Shown here piece by piece: positions 12,495 through 23,906 of a DNA stretch of 64,000 nt (its first letter is position 1; each line of letters begins with the position of its first letter). Location: contig CM067552.1 of the NCBI GenBank assembly GCA_034509755.1, positions 18,906,753 through 18,970,752 of the forward strand, given 5' to 3'. The notes beneath the pieces are model-generated. The model was not told where the DNA came from and ran no database searches. It saw nothing but the letters and a program-made list of their open reading frames with translations. The DNA comes from Anisodus tanguticus. Its lineage: Eukaryota; Streptophyta; Magnoliopsida; Solanales; Solanaceae. Made by a program: the position numbers and the translations under genes.

Positions 12495-13284
12495 TGTCAA
12501 ACCTCAACCTTGGGGAGGGGGGATCGGTACCCGGTGCCTTACTGGTCTGGGTGAACCACATCTGAAGTCATACTCTGAGCATACTAAAAATTTGGCCCGA
12601 CAAAGTTGTGACATAACCAATTCATAAACCGAACGATAATAACTCGTATAGGGCTGACAGGGCCACAAAATTACCATAATGAGGCCATCTTAATACGCAA
12701 ACTGAAAGGGATGAATAGCCCAATACATACATAAGGCTGACAAGGCCATCGTGCGGGTCAACTGATCAACAGAAAGGCCAGCAAGGCCATACATGATAAC
12801 ATGACGTAAAATCCAAGGCTACAACCATCTAAGAGTAACATAATTGAAAAAAGGATCGGGACAGGGCCCGCCATACTCATTATTCATAGATACACAAATC
12901 TCATAACATACCGATGCACTGAAGCAATTCCAGGAAGAATGGAGTGTGTCACACCTCCATTGAGCTGGATATCCTACTAAGGAGGTCCGTCAATATGTTT
13001 ATCTGGATCTGTGGTCATGAAACACAGCGCCCCCAACAAAGGGACGTCAGTACAAAGAATGTATTGGTATGTAAGACAGATAAAGTATAAGTGAAGACAT
13101 AAATATAAGTGAGGGACAAAAAGGGTCAACCTGAAACTCTGAATTTGTCACTAAAGGTGTATAACATGTATTCTTATATATATATATATATATCAAGTCG
13201 CTCTGTGGGGCCATATCATATCGTATAAACCATCTTTTAGGGCTAACATCATCATCATATCATACACAACTAATCAGTGGTGGG

Positions 13285-13285
<1 letters not shown>

Positions 13286-13312
<27 letters not shown>
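13286..13312. repeat. (AT)n microsatellite
   Basis: An alternating AT run lies inside the minus-strand solo LTR. A shorter run is near 13172-13192. Confidence 0.85.
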
Positions 13313-13315
<3 letters not shown>

Positions 13316-13450
13316 CACACTAAGTGTCGTACCCACCGATTAGAGCTCGGGTGTGAAATCATATCATATACATATATATAGTGCACACTAGGTGTCGTAC
13401 GCACCGATTATAGTTTGGGGTGTGAAGTCATATCATGTGCATATATATAT
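13316..13450. repeat. 68-bp tandem duplication
   Basis: Two adjacent copies (13316-13383 and 13384-13450) start CACACTAAGTGTCG and CACACTAGGTGTCG and each ends in an AT run. They diverge at several positions, so this is an old duplication within the LTR. Confidence 0.8.
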
Positions 13451-15276
13451 AAATGCATGAGAGACATAAAGAACATTCCGAGCTCGTCGGACTGACGTAA
13501 GGTCGTTACCCTCCGACTATCGTTATGTAGATAACATATCATCAAATTCCTTATAACCAATCAAGGCAAACGAAACATCATACAAGGACAAATAAGTATA
13601 TGATACTGAAAGTACTCCCGACAAGGGATAAACATGATTCAAGTAACATTTCATTAGTAGGAAGAATTTAAACACATTGAGCTATCAAGAGTAGAGTCGT
13701 TATGTTAGGACATTTGTTTACATTGTTACTGGTAGATTCATGCCAAGAAAAAAATAGCCTTAACATACCTCAAAATCATATTTAAATAACTATAATGAGT
13801 CAATTCTTCTGATATACACTCGACCTCAAACCCAAACTTATCGGCTTAGTGTCGGACCCTCAATACTCTACTAACGTTGTTACCTTATGTTGCTACGAAG
13901 GATAAAAACTTTGGCCCAGTGTAATTGCTTAAAATCACTAAATAAAAATTTGAAGGGAATAATAGATGCCAATCTCGTAAGATTCCACTAACAGTACATA
14001 TATTTGGGTCGATTGGTGGAGTCTTGATAATTAAGACTATAATTTGTAGTTATAGGGGATCTTTGATTTGAAGGGGTTTAGTCATTAAATGAAGGGACAC
14101 TCATCTCCCTAAGGTGATGACACATGGATCATAATAAAAATATACCTTATCCATTAAGTCCTTTAGTGGACACTAACCACTACACTATTCATTAATATTA
14201 CTATAATACTTATATTTCTTAATTCACACTAACACTAATTTAATATAATTATTATTATTATTACTATATAGTAATACATGCACATAATTTAAAGCTTATC
14301 TGAGAAATAATAGTAATAACAATAACTGAATTTTACGGACCTACTGGACCAGAAGCTTCTATCCGAAATTATACTTATTAATTTTTTACCAAAATTTTTA
14401 CTTAAAAGTAACTATTTATCATATCAAAACAATATATATAATGGTTTAAAAATTTATCAAACTCACTGGATATCTTTAAAGTACGGTCTGTAAAATGTTG
14501 TCAACATTTCGAATTCAACGAACTCATTTTCTTTCATTTGTTTAACCTCCACTCCTTACGAAACCTTTTTAACACTATTTTAAACCATCTATATTCATAT
14601 GAATGACTTTAATACCTTCAAACTCATATGGATTTACTACAAGCATCCCAACGTTTATGTACGGGATGTTATAGAACTATGTTGATTTCTTCCGAAACTC
14701 GACTTGGATGGTTTGGGAACCTATAGACAACTTTGAGAGAGAATATGGGCTGCTATGGGGTCTTGAAAGTGTGAAAATGAGGATAAAATCGACCTTGATC
14801 GGTTAAATAAAGTGGCCATCGCCTCAATTTCGCCCACTGGCTCGCTGAGCAAAGCCCAAAGCGAGCAATCACATCGTTGTGGAGCTCGCTCGACGAGCTC
14901 CTGCTTGAATAGTTCGTCCTAAAATGGTCATAACTCTCTAGTCCAACTTCCTATTGACGAACGGTTTAATGCGTTAGAAAGTAGACACGCTGAACTTGAA
15001 TTTAGATAGGTAAATCACCTCATAACTCCTTATATATTTGGAGATATACCCACCAAAAGTTGGGCTAAAAATCCTTTTTAAAATTCTGCTTGTCTTTCCC
15101 CAAGTTTCGACGAACATAATTTCATTGATTCGTTTAAACTTCAAACGTTACGATACTTACTTAACACTTGTTTAAAACCTTCCCTAACCTTGTAGAGGGA
15201 TCTTAACACCTTTGAGCTTATGTTAGTTACCTCACAACACAATCAACGTTTTAAAAGTATGGAGTGTAACAGTCTC

Positions 15277-15766
15277 CTTTTAATAAAAAAAATATTTTTC
15301 GCTTTCAATTTCAATAATTTTTCATTCTTCCTTCCACTCGGCCTCCATTTCGTAATCATTCAAATTTTGTTAATTATGTTTGCAATATCATGATATGATA
15401 AAAACGTGATTGGATCAGTCCTACATAGCCCAATATTAACATTTCTTTCTCTTTATACTTGGTCAAAACTCAAAGTTTTCCTATTAATTAATCTAAGTCG
15501 GGTAATCACACGATAAATTGTTTGTTTTGCAGGTTGATGATATGAGAATTATTGAGAAAGTATACTATATTTAGTCACTTTTTTTTCCTTCCCAATATTT
15601 TAAACTATCTTTTTGCTATGACGTAAACTCCACAATCACAATTTAAAAAGCACTTTTCAAATAAATTAATCAAACATAAATTGTTTCCCACAAAAAGTAC
15701 TTTTTAAAAAGTTCTTTTCAAACTAAGCAATTTTTAGCCGCTTGATAAAAAAGATTCTTAGACTAA
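15277..15766. other. No gene seen
   Basis: AT-rich sequence. The part near 15640-15760 has scattered copies of AAAAAGYACTTTT in both senses, reminiscent of a decayed MITE, but no clean ends are visible. Confidence 0.3.
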
Positions 15767-16074
15767 GGCCTCATTTGTTTTCATTAAGTTTAAGACGTTT
15801 GAATCTGAATGCACAAATAATTAAGATGTAATCTCTAATCTGAACATTGAATGATTAAGATTGTTTGCTTTTCAACATCTGAATGTGCATAATGTATTTA
15901 TTTAAATATAATAAATATACAATTCAAATAAAAAGGTAACTAAATGATAGAAAATAAATATAATTTTTTTAAAAATAAGTTATTATTTGACAAAAAAATA
16001 AAATATTTATGTTCCCTAGTGATGGTGGAGATATTTTGTAGTGGTGGTGGTGGTTGGAGTTGTATTGAGTGGCG

Positions 16075-16800
16075 CGATGGTGGTGGTTGTGATAGTGGAA
16101 TTGGTTGACGTTAGTAATTTTCGGTAGTGGTGGTGGTGGATAAAGTATGTGTGGTGATTGACGAAGGTGTTGGTGATAGTTGGTGACATTAGTTATGATA
16201 GTAGAGGTGGTTGGTAGTAAGAATTGGGCGCAGTGCTAGTAGTGGTTGATAGTGACGGCAGTAGCTATTGATATAATTATAATGATAGAGGTGATAAATG
16301 TGATAGCAGCTAATAGTAGTGATTTCCAGTGGTGGTGATGAACGAGGGTAGGTGGGTGGGTGGGTGGGTGGGAGGATAGTGGGTGGGGTAGGTAGATGGA
16401 TGGGTAGGGTAAGTGGTAGGGTGAGGGGTGATTGGTAGTGGTGGTTGTGACGGTAGAGTTGGTTGATGTTAGTAATTTTTTGTGGTGGTGGCGGCTAAAG
16501 TATAAGTGTTGATTGACGATGGTGTTGGTGGTAGTTGGCGACGGTGCTAGTTATGATCGAATACGAGATGGGTAGTAAGAATTGGGTGCAGTGACAGTAG
16601 TGATGATAATGGTGGCGGCAGTTGTTGATATAATTATAATGATGCAGATGGTAGATGTGGTAGCGGATGATTGTAGTGGTTATCAGCGGTGGTGATGGGT
16701 AGGTGTGGGGGTAGGTAGGTGGATGGGTAGGGTGGGTGGTGGGGGTTTGTTGATAGTGGTGGTTATGATGACAGATGTGGTTAGTGGTGGTGGGGTGGGG
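16075..16800 (+). repeat. Two-copy ~355-bp G-rich tandem repeat
   Basis: The block near 16081-16340 recurs near 16436-16700. For example TAAAGTATG at 16141 matches TAAAGTATA at 16496, and TATTGATATAATTATAATGAT is nearly repeated. GTGG-type triplets dominate throughout. The proline/histidine-rich frame on the other strand is a by-product of this composition. Confidence 0.75.
16354..16372 (+). other. Canonical G-quadruplex motif
   Basis: Five GGG runs are separated by single T bases, the tightest class of G4-forming sequence. More imperfect G runs follow to 16425. Confidence 0.8.
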
Positions 16801-17015
16801 TGGAGCTGGTGGTTGTGGATAGAGCATCAGAACGGTGGTAAAAATTATTCATACAAAAATATATCTTAAAGATATTAAGACTTTGTTCAAGATCTTAATG
16901 ATTAAGACATATTCAAATCAAATAAGTGTTTAGATCTTAATGTAAACAAATGCACTTAATGACCTAAAATTGAACCATTTAGATTCAGATTTTCATTAAG
17001 TGCAAATAAATGAGA

Positions 17016-17684
17016 GATAAAAAAATTGATTTTGTGGTGCTTTATTTTGATTTTGATATCTTTTGAGTACTGGAATTCCAGTCCGACAGAATTAATTTCA
17101 GGCTTATCGTTAGCGTATCTATCTTTGTATTTTGATTGTTCAACTTTTTTTAAAAAAAAACAAAAAAAGAAAACAATTGTGCAGGAAAATAAAATATTTT
17201 GTTTGGGAAAGCACTTTAAAATATTAGATCACGTGCCCAGGAGTGGGAATGCTTACCTATCAAATAGATGTAGGAGTATTTAACTACTCCCTGGTCTCAA
17301 ATTATTTTTGTGATTACTAAAAATAGTTATCTCAAATTATTTATCATTTTAGAAGTTCAAGACATAATTTAATAAAAAAAAATCATTTTACCCTTAGTAG
17401 AATTTTATAATTAATGAAAATTGTTATAAAATCAAAGCTCATAATAATAATATTAAAGGGTGAAAACAATAGAAATAAAGATAGAAGAGATGAGAGTTTT
17501 CTTATTCTTCCAAGTATGTTCAAGTGTGTAAAACATAATTCTGATTGCCTCTATTTATACGGCTACATTGAGGTACATCAAATGATGTCATGAACATGGA
17601 ATTAAGTATTGACATCATGGGAAAGATCATGGGGAGGTGGTGGAGGAGTGGAAGATTATGGGGAGGTCACGAAGGTGTGAGAGT
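17016..17684. other. No gene; possible Stowaway-like fragment
   Basis: CTACTCCCTGGTCTCAAATT at 17281-17300 resembles one end of a Stowaway-type MITE, but the partner end is not seen. The rest, up to the E2 target duplication TAATT (17685-17689), contains no frame or motif I recognise. Confidence 0.3.
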
Positions 17685-17689
17685 TAATT

Positions 17690-20146
17690 TGTCATGACTC
17701 AAATCACTTAGTCGTGCAGGCACCTACCAATTCTCACCCCGGTAGGCAAACCTGTCCCTCAATCGTTAATTCAATGACAAATAAGTAAATACAACAGAAT
17801 AAATGAAAATCTAAATCATAAATAACATAAGTGCAAAGGTACAACTACATTCCCAAGGATTCTGGTCTAAGGCAGTACAAGAGCCACGTACAACTACATT
17901 CCCAAGGATTCTGGTCTAAGGCAGTACAAGAGCCACTACTGTACAAGATACAGATCTAAATATGACTACAAGAATTGCAAGTATAGTACTATCTCAGAAA
18001 CAATTAAGACAAGTAATCAAGGAACACCCAGGCTACGCATCCATCCATGAACTCACCCTAGATGCTTCCCAGCAAGCCACAGGAATCATCCACGAGAGGA
18101 GGAAGTAAATACCGTCACAAACTCTACACTCATAAAATAATGCAGCAGGATAGTATCAGTACAAACAATATGTACCAATAGATATCATAGGTCGACAACA
18201 GTTAGCTAACATATATAAAGGAAGAAACTGAAGGATAGACATGCTCACAATTAAGTAAAAACACTATCACAATCAATGAATAAACAACCCAAATACAGAG
18301 TATCAAGTCAGAATCCAAGTAATATGTGAATGTAATGATGAGTGAATATGTAATGCAATGCACCGACCAAATGTAATCTCCGTACACACATGCTCCGGGT
18401 GGAATATCTCTATATCCTGGTAGTCATGACCTATGGGGGACCTGCTAAGTCTATGTACTAGTCACCCCACACACATAACCTGGAGGTGACTCTACCACTA
18501 ACCACACCTCTAGCCATTCCGCACATAGCTCAGAGATGGCTACGCAATCAATATGTCACAAGAATTACTGATATTTCCTTCTGACTTATCACCATCACGT
18601 AAATCACAGATAATATCAACATATCATGGAAATGGGAATGAATGCAATGCAATAGACAATATCAAGTGTATCATATCAATCCTCAATTGTGCCACACATG
18701 GACACATATCACAATATCAGTATACAGTCAAGTCCTTTTCTCTATCCATGATAATACAAGATAAATGAGAGATAACTATATCACAAGGATAATATGGCAA
18801 ATAGGTGCAATCTACTACCAAACACTAGGCATCAACCCAATAAATCACAAAGGGGCAACAAACCACAAATCAATCAACAGTACCAAACCTAAGTAATTCA
18901 TCCCGAATTCATACCAGATGGCGTACATAATTTCTCCGATAGTAAATAACTCTATGTATGCTTCACTAACCGAAGTCTAACCAAAATGTAAGACGTAACC
19001 TACCTGGATACCAAGCGGGATTGACAAACGATCACACTAGGAGCCTTTCCTTTCTATGGATCTCGGTTCTACTCGTAGTCTAGCCATTAATGAAATCTAT
19101 GTCAGAAATGGAATCTAACAACACCCATACTACTTGACTACCCCTTGATTCCAAACCAATTACGGTAAAAGGGTAGAACAATAATTTGTTAGTGAAATAC
19201 GAAATCCAACGTTTTAAAAGTTCAAATCTCCTTCCCAATTTCTAATTTATCTAAAGTATTGATCAATTACAACCTCCAATGTAAAACCCCCATTTTAGGC
19301 ATAAACCCTAGCCTCCATGATCAACTCCTCAACTAAAAGGAAGATTCAATCTCATAGGTTACTATCTAGAGATATTCCAAGCTTATATTAGTCCATTATA
19401 CCAATAATATTCATTTACAACCATTACATATGCAGTAGTGAACTAACCATTTAAACCCTTCTTCCTACAACTAGTTTTCTAAGTTTCCACCATTGATTAA
19501 TAACCAAAGTTTATGGCCCCCTAATCTATCAAGTCATTAATAACCTTCATCCCCCAAATCCCAAGCTCAAGACTTAACCTATTTTCTCCATCTAGGGATT
19601 TACAAGTAAAAAAACTCTCCATTTATTAAACCCTAGAATTCAACCTTAATAAGTAAAGGAAATATTAAAACAAATGAGATAGTTGAGGTTTAGGAATTAC
19701 CTTTCCCAAGATCACATAGGGTTCCATCTGAAATTTGACTTAAGAGTCGGCTTGAAATGAGTGTGGCATGAAAATGAGGCCAAATCCAGAAATGGACATT
19801 AAATACTAGGTATGCCCAATGTTTTCTCGTTGGGACGCATATGGTTCGCTGGGGCAGTAACCGCTGTGGCACACTACTATCCGCAGCGGCGGACTCTAAA
19901 AGATTCAACTTCATCCACCGTGGCTGATGGAAAATTCACTTGGGCGGAACCGCTGGCGCGGTCCTCCCCTTCGCTAGGGAGGGATTCAAGGTTGGGTCAC
20001 CCTAATTTAATTTTTAAATATCTTTGTGACTCGATTACGGGTCAACTTAAACTGAAATTCCCTTGTATACAATTGTCGGGCACAACTGGTCAAGAGATTT
20101 GGACACGATGCAAGGAAATTTAGTGACGGCCAAATGGGTGATCACA
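17690..20146 (-). repeat. E2 3' LTR (left copy)
   Basis: The plus strand begins TGTCATGACTC and ends GGTGATCACA. It is 2457 bp, longer than its partner partly because of a 49-bp tandem duplication. A CG-rich dyad patch lies at 19828-19965. No clear polypurine tract borders it at 20147, only a decayed CATTCGAGGATGA-type sequence (minus strand). Confidence 0.88.
17839..17936. repeat. Exact 49-bp tandem duplication
   Basis: Copies 17839-17887 and 17888-17936 look identical. The partner LTR has one copy near 24055, so the duplication arose after insertion and recently enough to stay unmutated. Confidence 0.9.
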
Positions 20147-20859
20147 TCAGATATCAATTAAATAATCAGTCATCCTCGAATGATGGGGAACGGAAAAGAG
20201 GCAACGGTCCTGATACCACATAAGGTGTGAGATATCCAAAGTCGGCATCTCAATTCATACTAGAACTTAGCGACACTTACCTTCATTTTCGAATCAAATT
20301 ATGCTGCAGAAATAAAGGAGCCATTCATTTTCAAATACCATTTAACACCATGCCCCAGGATAATACAGATAGAGGGTATATTTACTAAATTTAGATAATC
20401 GTAATATACCACATTTTAAGTACTTACAAAGCTCACCAGGAAAGTATCTCGAAGGAAATAGACTCGAATTACACCCGGGAGGAATAATTAATTTCGAAAG
20501 GCATAGGTACTATCTGTTTCCGCCCCTACGGACAACAATCATGTGTAAATCGTTGGCGTGGGATCTAGGATGTTACGGTGATCCTGAAGGAAAGGACAAG
20601 ATCCGTTGGGGCGGCGCTACTACCTGATACAACGGACTCGCTGGGGCAAGACCACTCTACTACAATGGACATTCTAGATTCCAGAAACCTAAAGGGGATA
20701 ATCATTCACCTTTCACACTCCTATCTAACACTCCACCACCCGAAAACTACTCCACTTTCCCCCAACTACACTACTCTTCAACTCCACTCCATTACAAGAT
20801 AAAACATTACCCTACCCTACTCTAGTCCAACCTACTACTAATACCCTAAGCTCTCCACT

Positions 20860-22928
20860 ACAAAGAAGGCGAACAAGCAAAAAGGGCTTCTACATCATCG
20901 TACTATCTTCTCCGGATCATTAAACCAAGGTACGTAAATGCTCCTACCAACTCAAAAACAATCTTAGGGTCATGAATCTGGATTTTTATGCCAAAATTCA
21001 ATTAACAGAGAGCTAAATCTTGAAATTCTATCATAGAGATCCGAGTGGGTGGTGGGGAGAAATCTGGAATTTAATGGTATTTTAAATTTCAAAATAGGTT
21101 TATCACAAAGTAACACCTTGGAAACTCTCAGATTTGGGGTGGAAAAGTTGAAGGGTAGTGGGCGGTGGTGGTGGGTTTGGATTTCCTGATAATTTTGGGG
21201 TATTTGTTGCTTGAAATCGTGTTAAATGAAGTTTAGGGGTCATGTATGCTAGAATATTAGGCAATATATGAGAAATATATTGATTTTGTGTAAAAAATGG
21301 AGGAAATATTTTGACAATATTTAGGCTGCTTCAGTGAAGAAGACGGGCCCGCCCCTGTGGGATTAACCCTATGGGTGCATAGGTGCGCACACTTTTTGGG
21401 TATGGTGTTATGGCATAGGTGTGGAGTGCCACAACTCGCTATTACTGGTCATATCTGCCCTAGCGGATAATTGTCAACATCAGTAGTCTTGCTCCAATGG
21501 CTCTACTTCTGCTGCAGCGGGACCTGCACAATTAGGAAAACTAGTGGCTTCACACAGGTGGGGCTGGGGTTAATTTTGCAAGTTTATTTAGCTTGAACGA
21601 CATGTAATTAATTACCGGGCTTGGCATAATTGATGGAACTAACTTATGTGATCCTTGCAGGTACTATTTCTTGGAAACATGTCTCAGACTGAAGGAGGAA
21701 GCAATCAGAACTATTCTCACTTCCTATCATCGGAGTGTCAACGCCGCTACTTAGAGTATATAGAGATGGGGTTGTTGTTAGAACGAGGGATCAACATGAA
21801 GAAAGTAGAAAAATGTGCTTCTGAGTTCTATGTGCGATTAAACAAAATATGATGGAATTGCCTCGTCGATGATTCCGGCAAGGCAAATGAGGGTTGGGTT
21901 AGGGAGTTATATGCTAACCTTGAGAAGGTAGACCTATCTGTGCTGGACCCAGAAATCATATTTCGGGGTACTGTGGTGAAAATCGGGTTAAGGTGATCAA
22001 TGCCCGTTATGGCTTGGAGAACCATTCGGTGAGTGTTATGGATGATAAAGATCGTTACGGTAATAGGCCTTGTCTAGTCTAAAAATTAGTTACGGAGGAG
22101 GACAGGGGTTCCAATGATTTGGTCAATAGGGGCTAGAGATCAAGAGTGCTTGCTTCTCTGTGGAGGCAAGAAGGTGGCTACATATCATCACCCGATGGGT
22201 ACGCCCTTCGAGCAACACTACAGATGTCACCTACACTCGAGCTCTCATGATTGCTTTTATTTTTTATGACATTCTGGTAAATATGGGTCATCACGTAGTT
22301 CAGGAGTGGGCGGAGTTTGTGGCATTGTCAGGTCTGAGCTTGATATTTCCATCTCTCATCACCGCCTTATGCCAGAAGGCAAGAGTTTCACGGTGGGGTA
22401 CGGATGAGTGGGTTTGATTCTGATACTAACTTCAACCCTCTGAAAGTGAAAGGGCATGGTACTACGGTCCAGAGCAAGAAGAGAAATATTGATTGGGGTA
22501 GCGGAGTAAACGTGAGTATTGGGGAGGGTGGTGATGGTATTGCACCCTCACAGCCTGAGGGAACTTTTGAGATGCTTTGTTCTCAGATGGAGGATATGAG
22601 GGGGTTGATATGTGGGCTTCCTAGACATTCTACTAAGGTCGGCCCATCCAGAACTGTTGCTGGCTACTTCACTTGTGAGGAGATGAAAAAGTATCCGGAG
22701 AAGAAAGAGAAGATAAAGACTTTGGTTGTCTCACTGCAGACGGTCTACACCACTATGGCTAAGACTTAGGGCCATCTCTGTGTTGACTTTGACGTAGAGA
22801 AGAAGAACAACAACAACAAGTCCTGGGGTAAGCTGTTGTTAAAAGTCTGGAGGGGTTTCAAAGGGATGTCCAAGAAGATATACCCGAATGAGAGGCTTCC
22901 GATTGAGGACCAGGACGACCAGGAGTGA
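20860..22928 (+). pseudogene. Putative plant transposon protein-like gene, antisense within E2
   Basis: A plausible short 5' exon ends at 20929 before a GTACGT donor. The acceptor is TTGCAG at 21660. The first ATG is at 21679 (MSQTEGG). The frame then breaks several times. Recognisable segments are WVRELYANLEKVD near 21900, RWVRPSSNTTDVTYTRAL near 22190, and FPSLITALCQKA near 22350. These fit my memory of the plant 'putative plant transposon protein' family (Pfam PF20167), including its W-[LH]-x-P-[ST]-S-x-T core. The C-terminal part from 22404 keeps one frame to the TGA at 22926, with one TAG at 22767. A lysine-rich KKNNNNKSWGK tract sits there. Function is unknown. Confidence 0.55.
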
Positions 22929-23814
22929 TAGTCCTTCCTGACCGAGCCTGATGTTGGTGTTGAGGCCAGTAGCTCATACGAGAATGGTGATGAGGTATCC
23001 AGCGCAAGGCAGAAGTAGCGGTTTCCCCCTCCCCCTTTTTCTTGCCATGGTTTTAGCCCTTGCAGGGCTTGTTATTTCTAGACATTGATTTGGTTTGCTT
23101 TGGTAACGTTTGAACAATTTGCTTTTCTTGTGTTTGGTTTATGTTGCTTGTTTTTTATGGATAATTTCTTTGTTTGTGGATTAATTTTGCCCTCGGCGGG
23201 CATTGGATTTGTGTATTTGAAATCTATGGTTTGGGATGTTGCGTGTAAGAATTTTCTTAATTTTGGAATAGGTTTGAATCCCTGGAAGTAGTTCACTGGT
23301 TCTAGATTGTACTCCTGCTATAGGGAACGGAGCTTCCGTTGTGGCGGACGCGCTATGGAGAGTGACTATTCGCGGTCGCGAACAAGAAGAGATGGCTGAA
23401 GTCCGCTCTAGTGGTTGGTATTCTTCTATGGTCGTATCACTCTTGCGGATAGGAATTTGCAGGCACGGCATTGACACAACATTTATTTTTTCGCTTCGGC
23501 GGTCCTCCCATCGTGAGAGCGGGACTGCAGGCGTGAACTGTACTTGGTACAGTGAGGATTTCTGAAATAGAAAGAATTTGTTGCATAAGGGATTTTTCTT
23601 ATGCTTTCCAAACCTGCACAACGCTAGGACTCGTCAAACCATTATTCACACACGCAACAAACTCACACAATACCATAATGATGACCTCGCTAGATACCAA
23701 ATGGAATCAAATACGTACCAATTTGACACATCTAGATACCAATTTGACTGAAGTGGCACGATAAGAAAGAAATAAGGGAAATTTTCTAAATGCCCTATAG
23801 CCTCTCGTGGATGG

Positions 23815-23832
23815 GTACGGATGTCAACGTAC
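23815..23832 (-). promoter_or_regulatory. Leader hairpin of E2
   Basis: On the minus strand the stem GTACG/CGTAC closes the 8-nt loop TTGACATC, one transition away from the palindrome GACGTC. It follows TAGTAGAGTCTTGTGG and lies about 60 nt after the primer site. Confidence 0.5.
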
Positions 23833-23890
23833 ACCATTCCACAAGACTCTACTAGGCATTGCTCTTGTACTTATAGCCTAGGTAAGCTAG

Positions 23891-23903
23891 GGCTCTGATA
23901 CCA
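23891..23903 (-). other. Primer binding site, initiator-Met tRNA type (E2)
   Basis: TGGTATCAGAGCC on the minus strand, 3 bp from the LTR end. It shows that E2 is transcribed leftward. Confidence 0.9.
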
Positions 23904-23906
23904 ACT

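Larger units (their letters stand above)
12495..15271 (-). mobile_element. Minus-strand solo LTR with perfect target duplication
   Basis: The plus strand reads TGTCAAACCTCAACC at the left and GGAGTGTAACA at the right, the mirror of an LTR starting TGTTACACTCC. GTCTC flanks both sides (12490-12494 and 15272-15276). No primer site or internal domain is present. Features shared with E1 and E4 LTRs in reverse are the GACGTCAGTACAAAG block near 13040 and GGCCA-type subrepeats at 12650-12795. A dyad-rich U3 patch lies at 14820-14910. Confidence 0.88.
15767..17015. mobile_element. Non-autonomous inverted-repeat transposon with G-rich core
   Basis: The left end reads GGCCTCATTTGTTTTCATTAAG. The reverse complement of the right end reads CTCATTTATTTGCACTTAATG. 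Subterminal blocks (ATCTGAAT, ATTAAGAT) recur in opposite senses. No transposase is present. Flanks AGACTAAG and AGATAAAA may be a decayed 8-bp duplication, which would fit hAT, but the match is weak. The centre is a GGT/GTGG-rich tandem array. Confidence 0.5.

Noticed and set aside
16495..16827. 110-residue proline/histidine/threonine-rich frame on the minus strand
   Set aside because: It is the low-complexity translation of the GGT/GTGG tandem array; no splice or family support.
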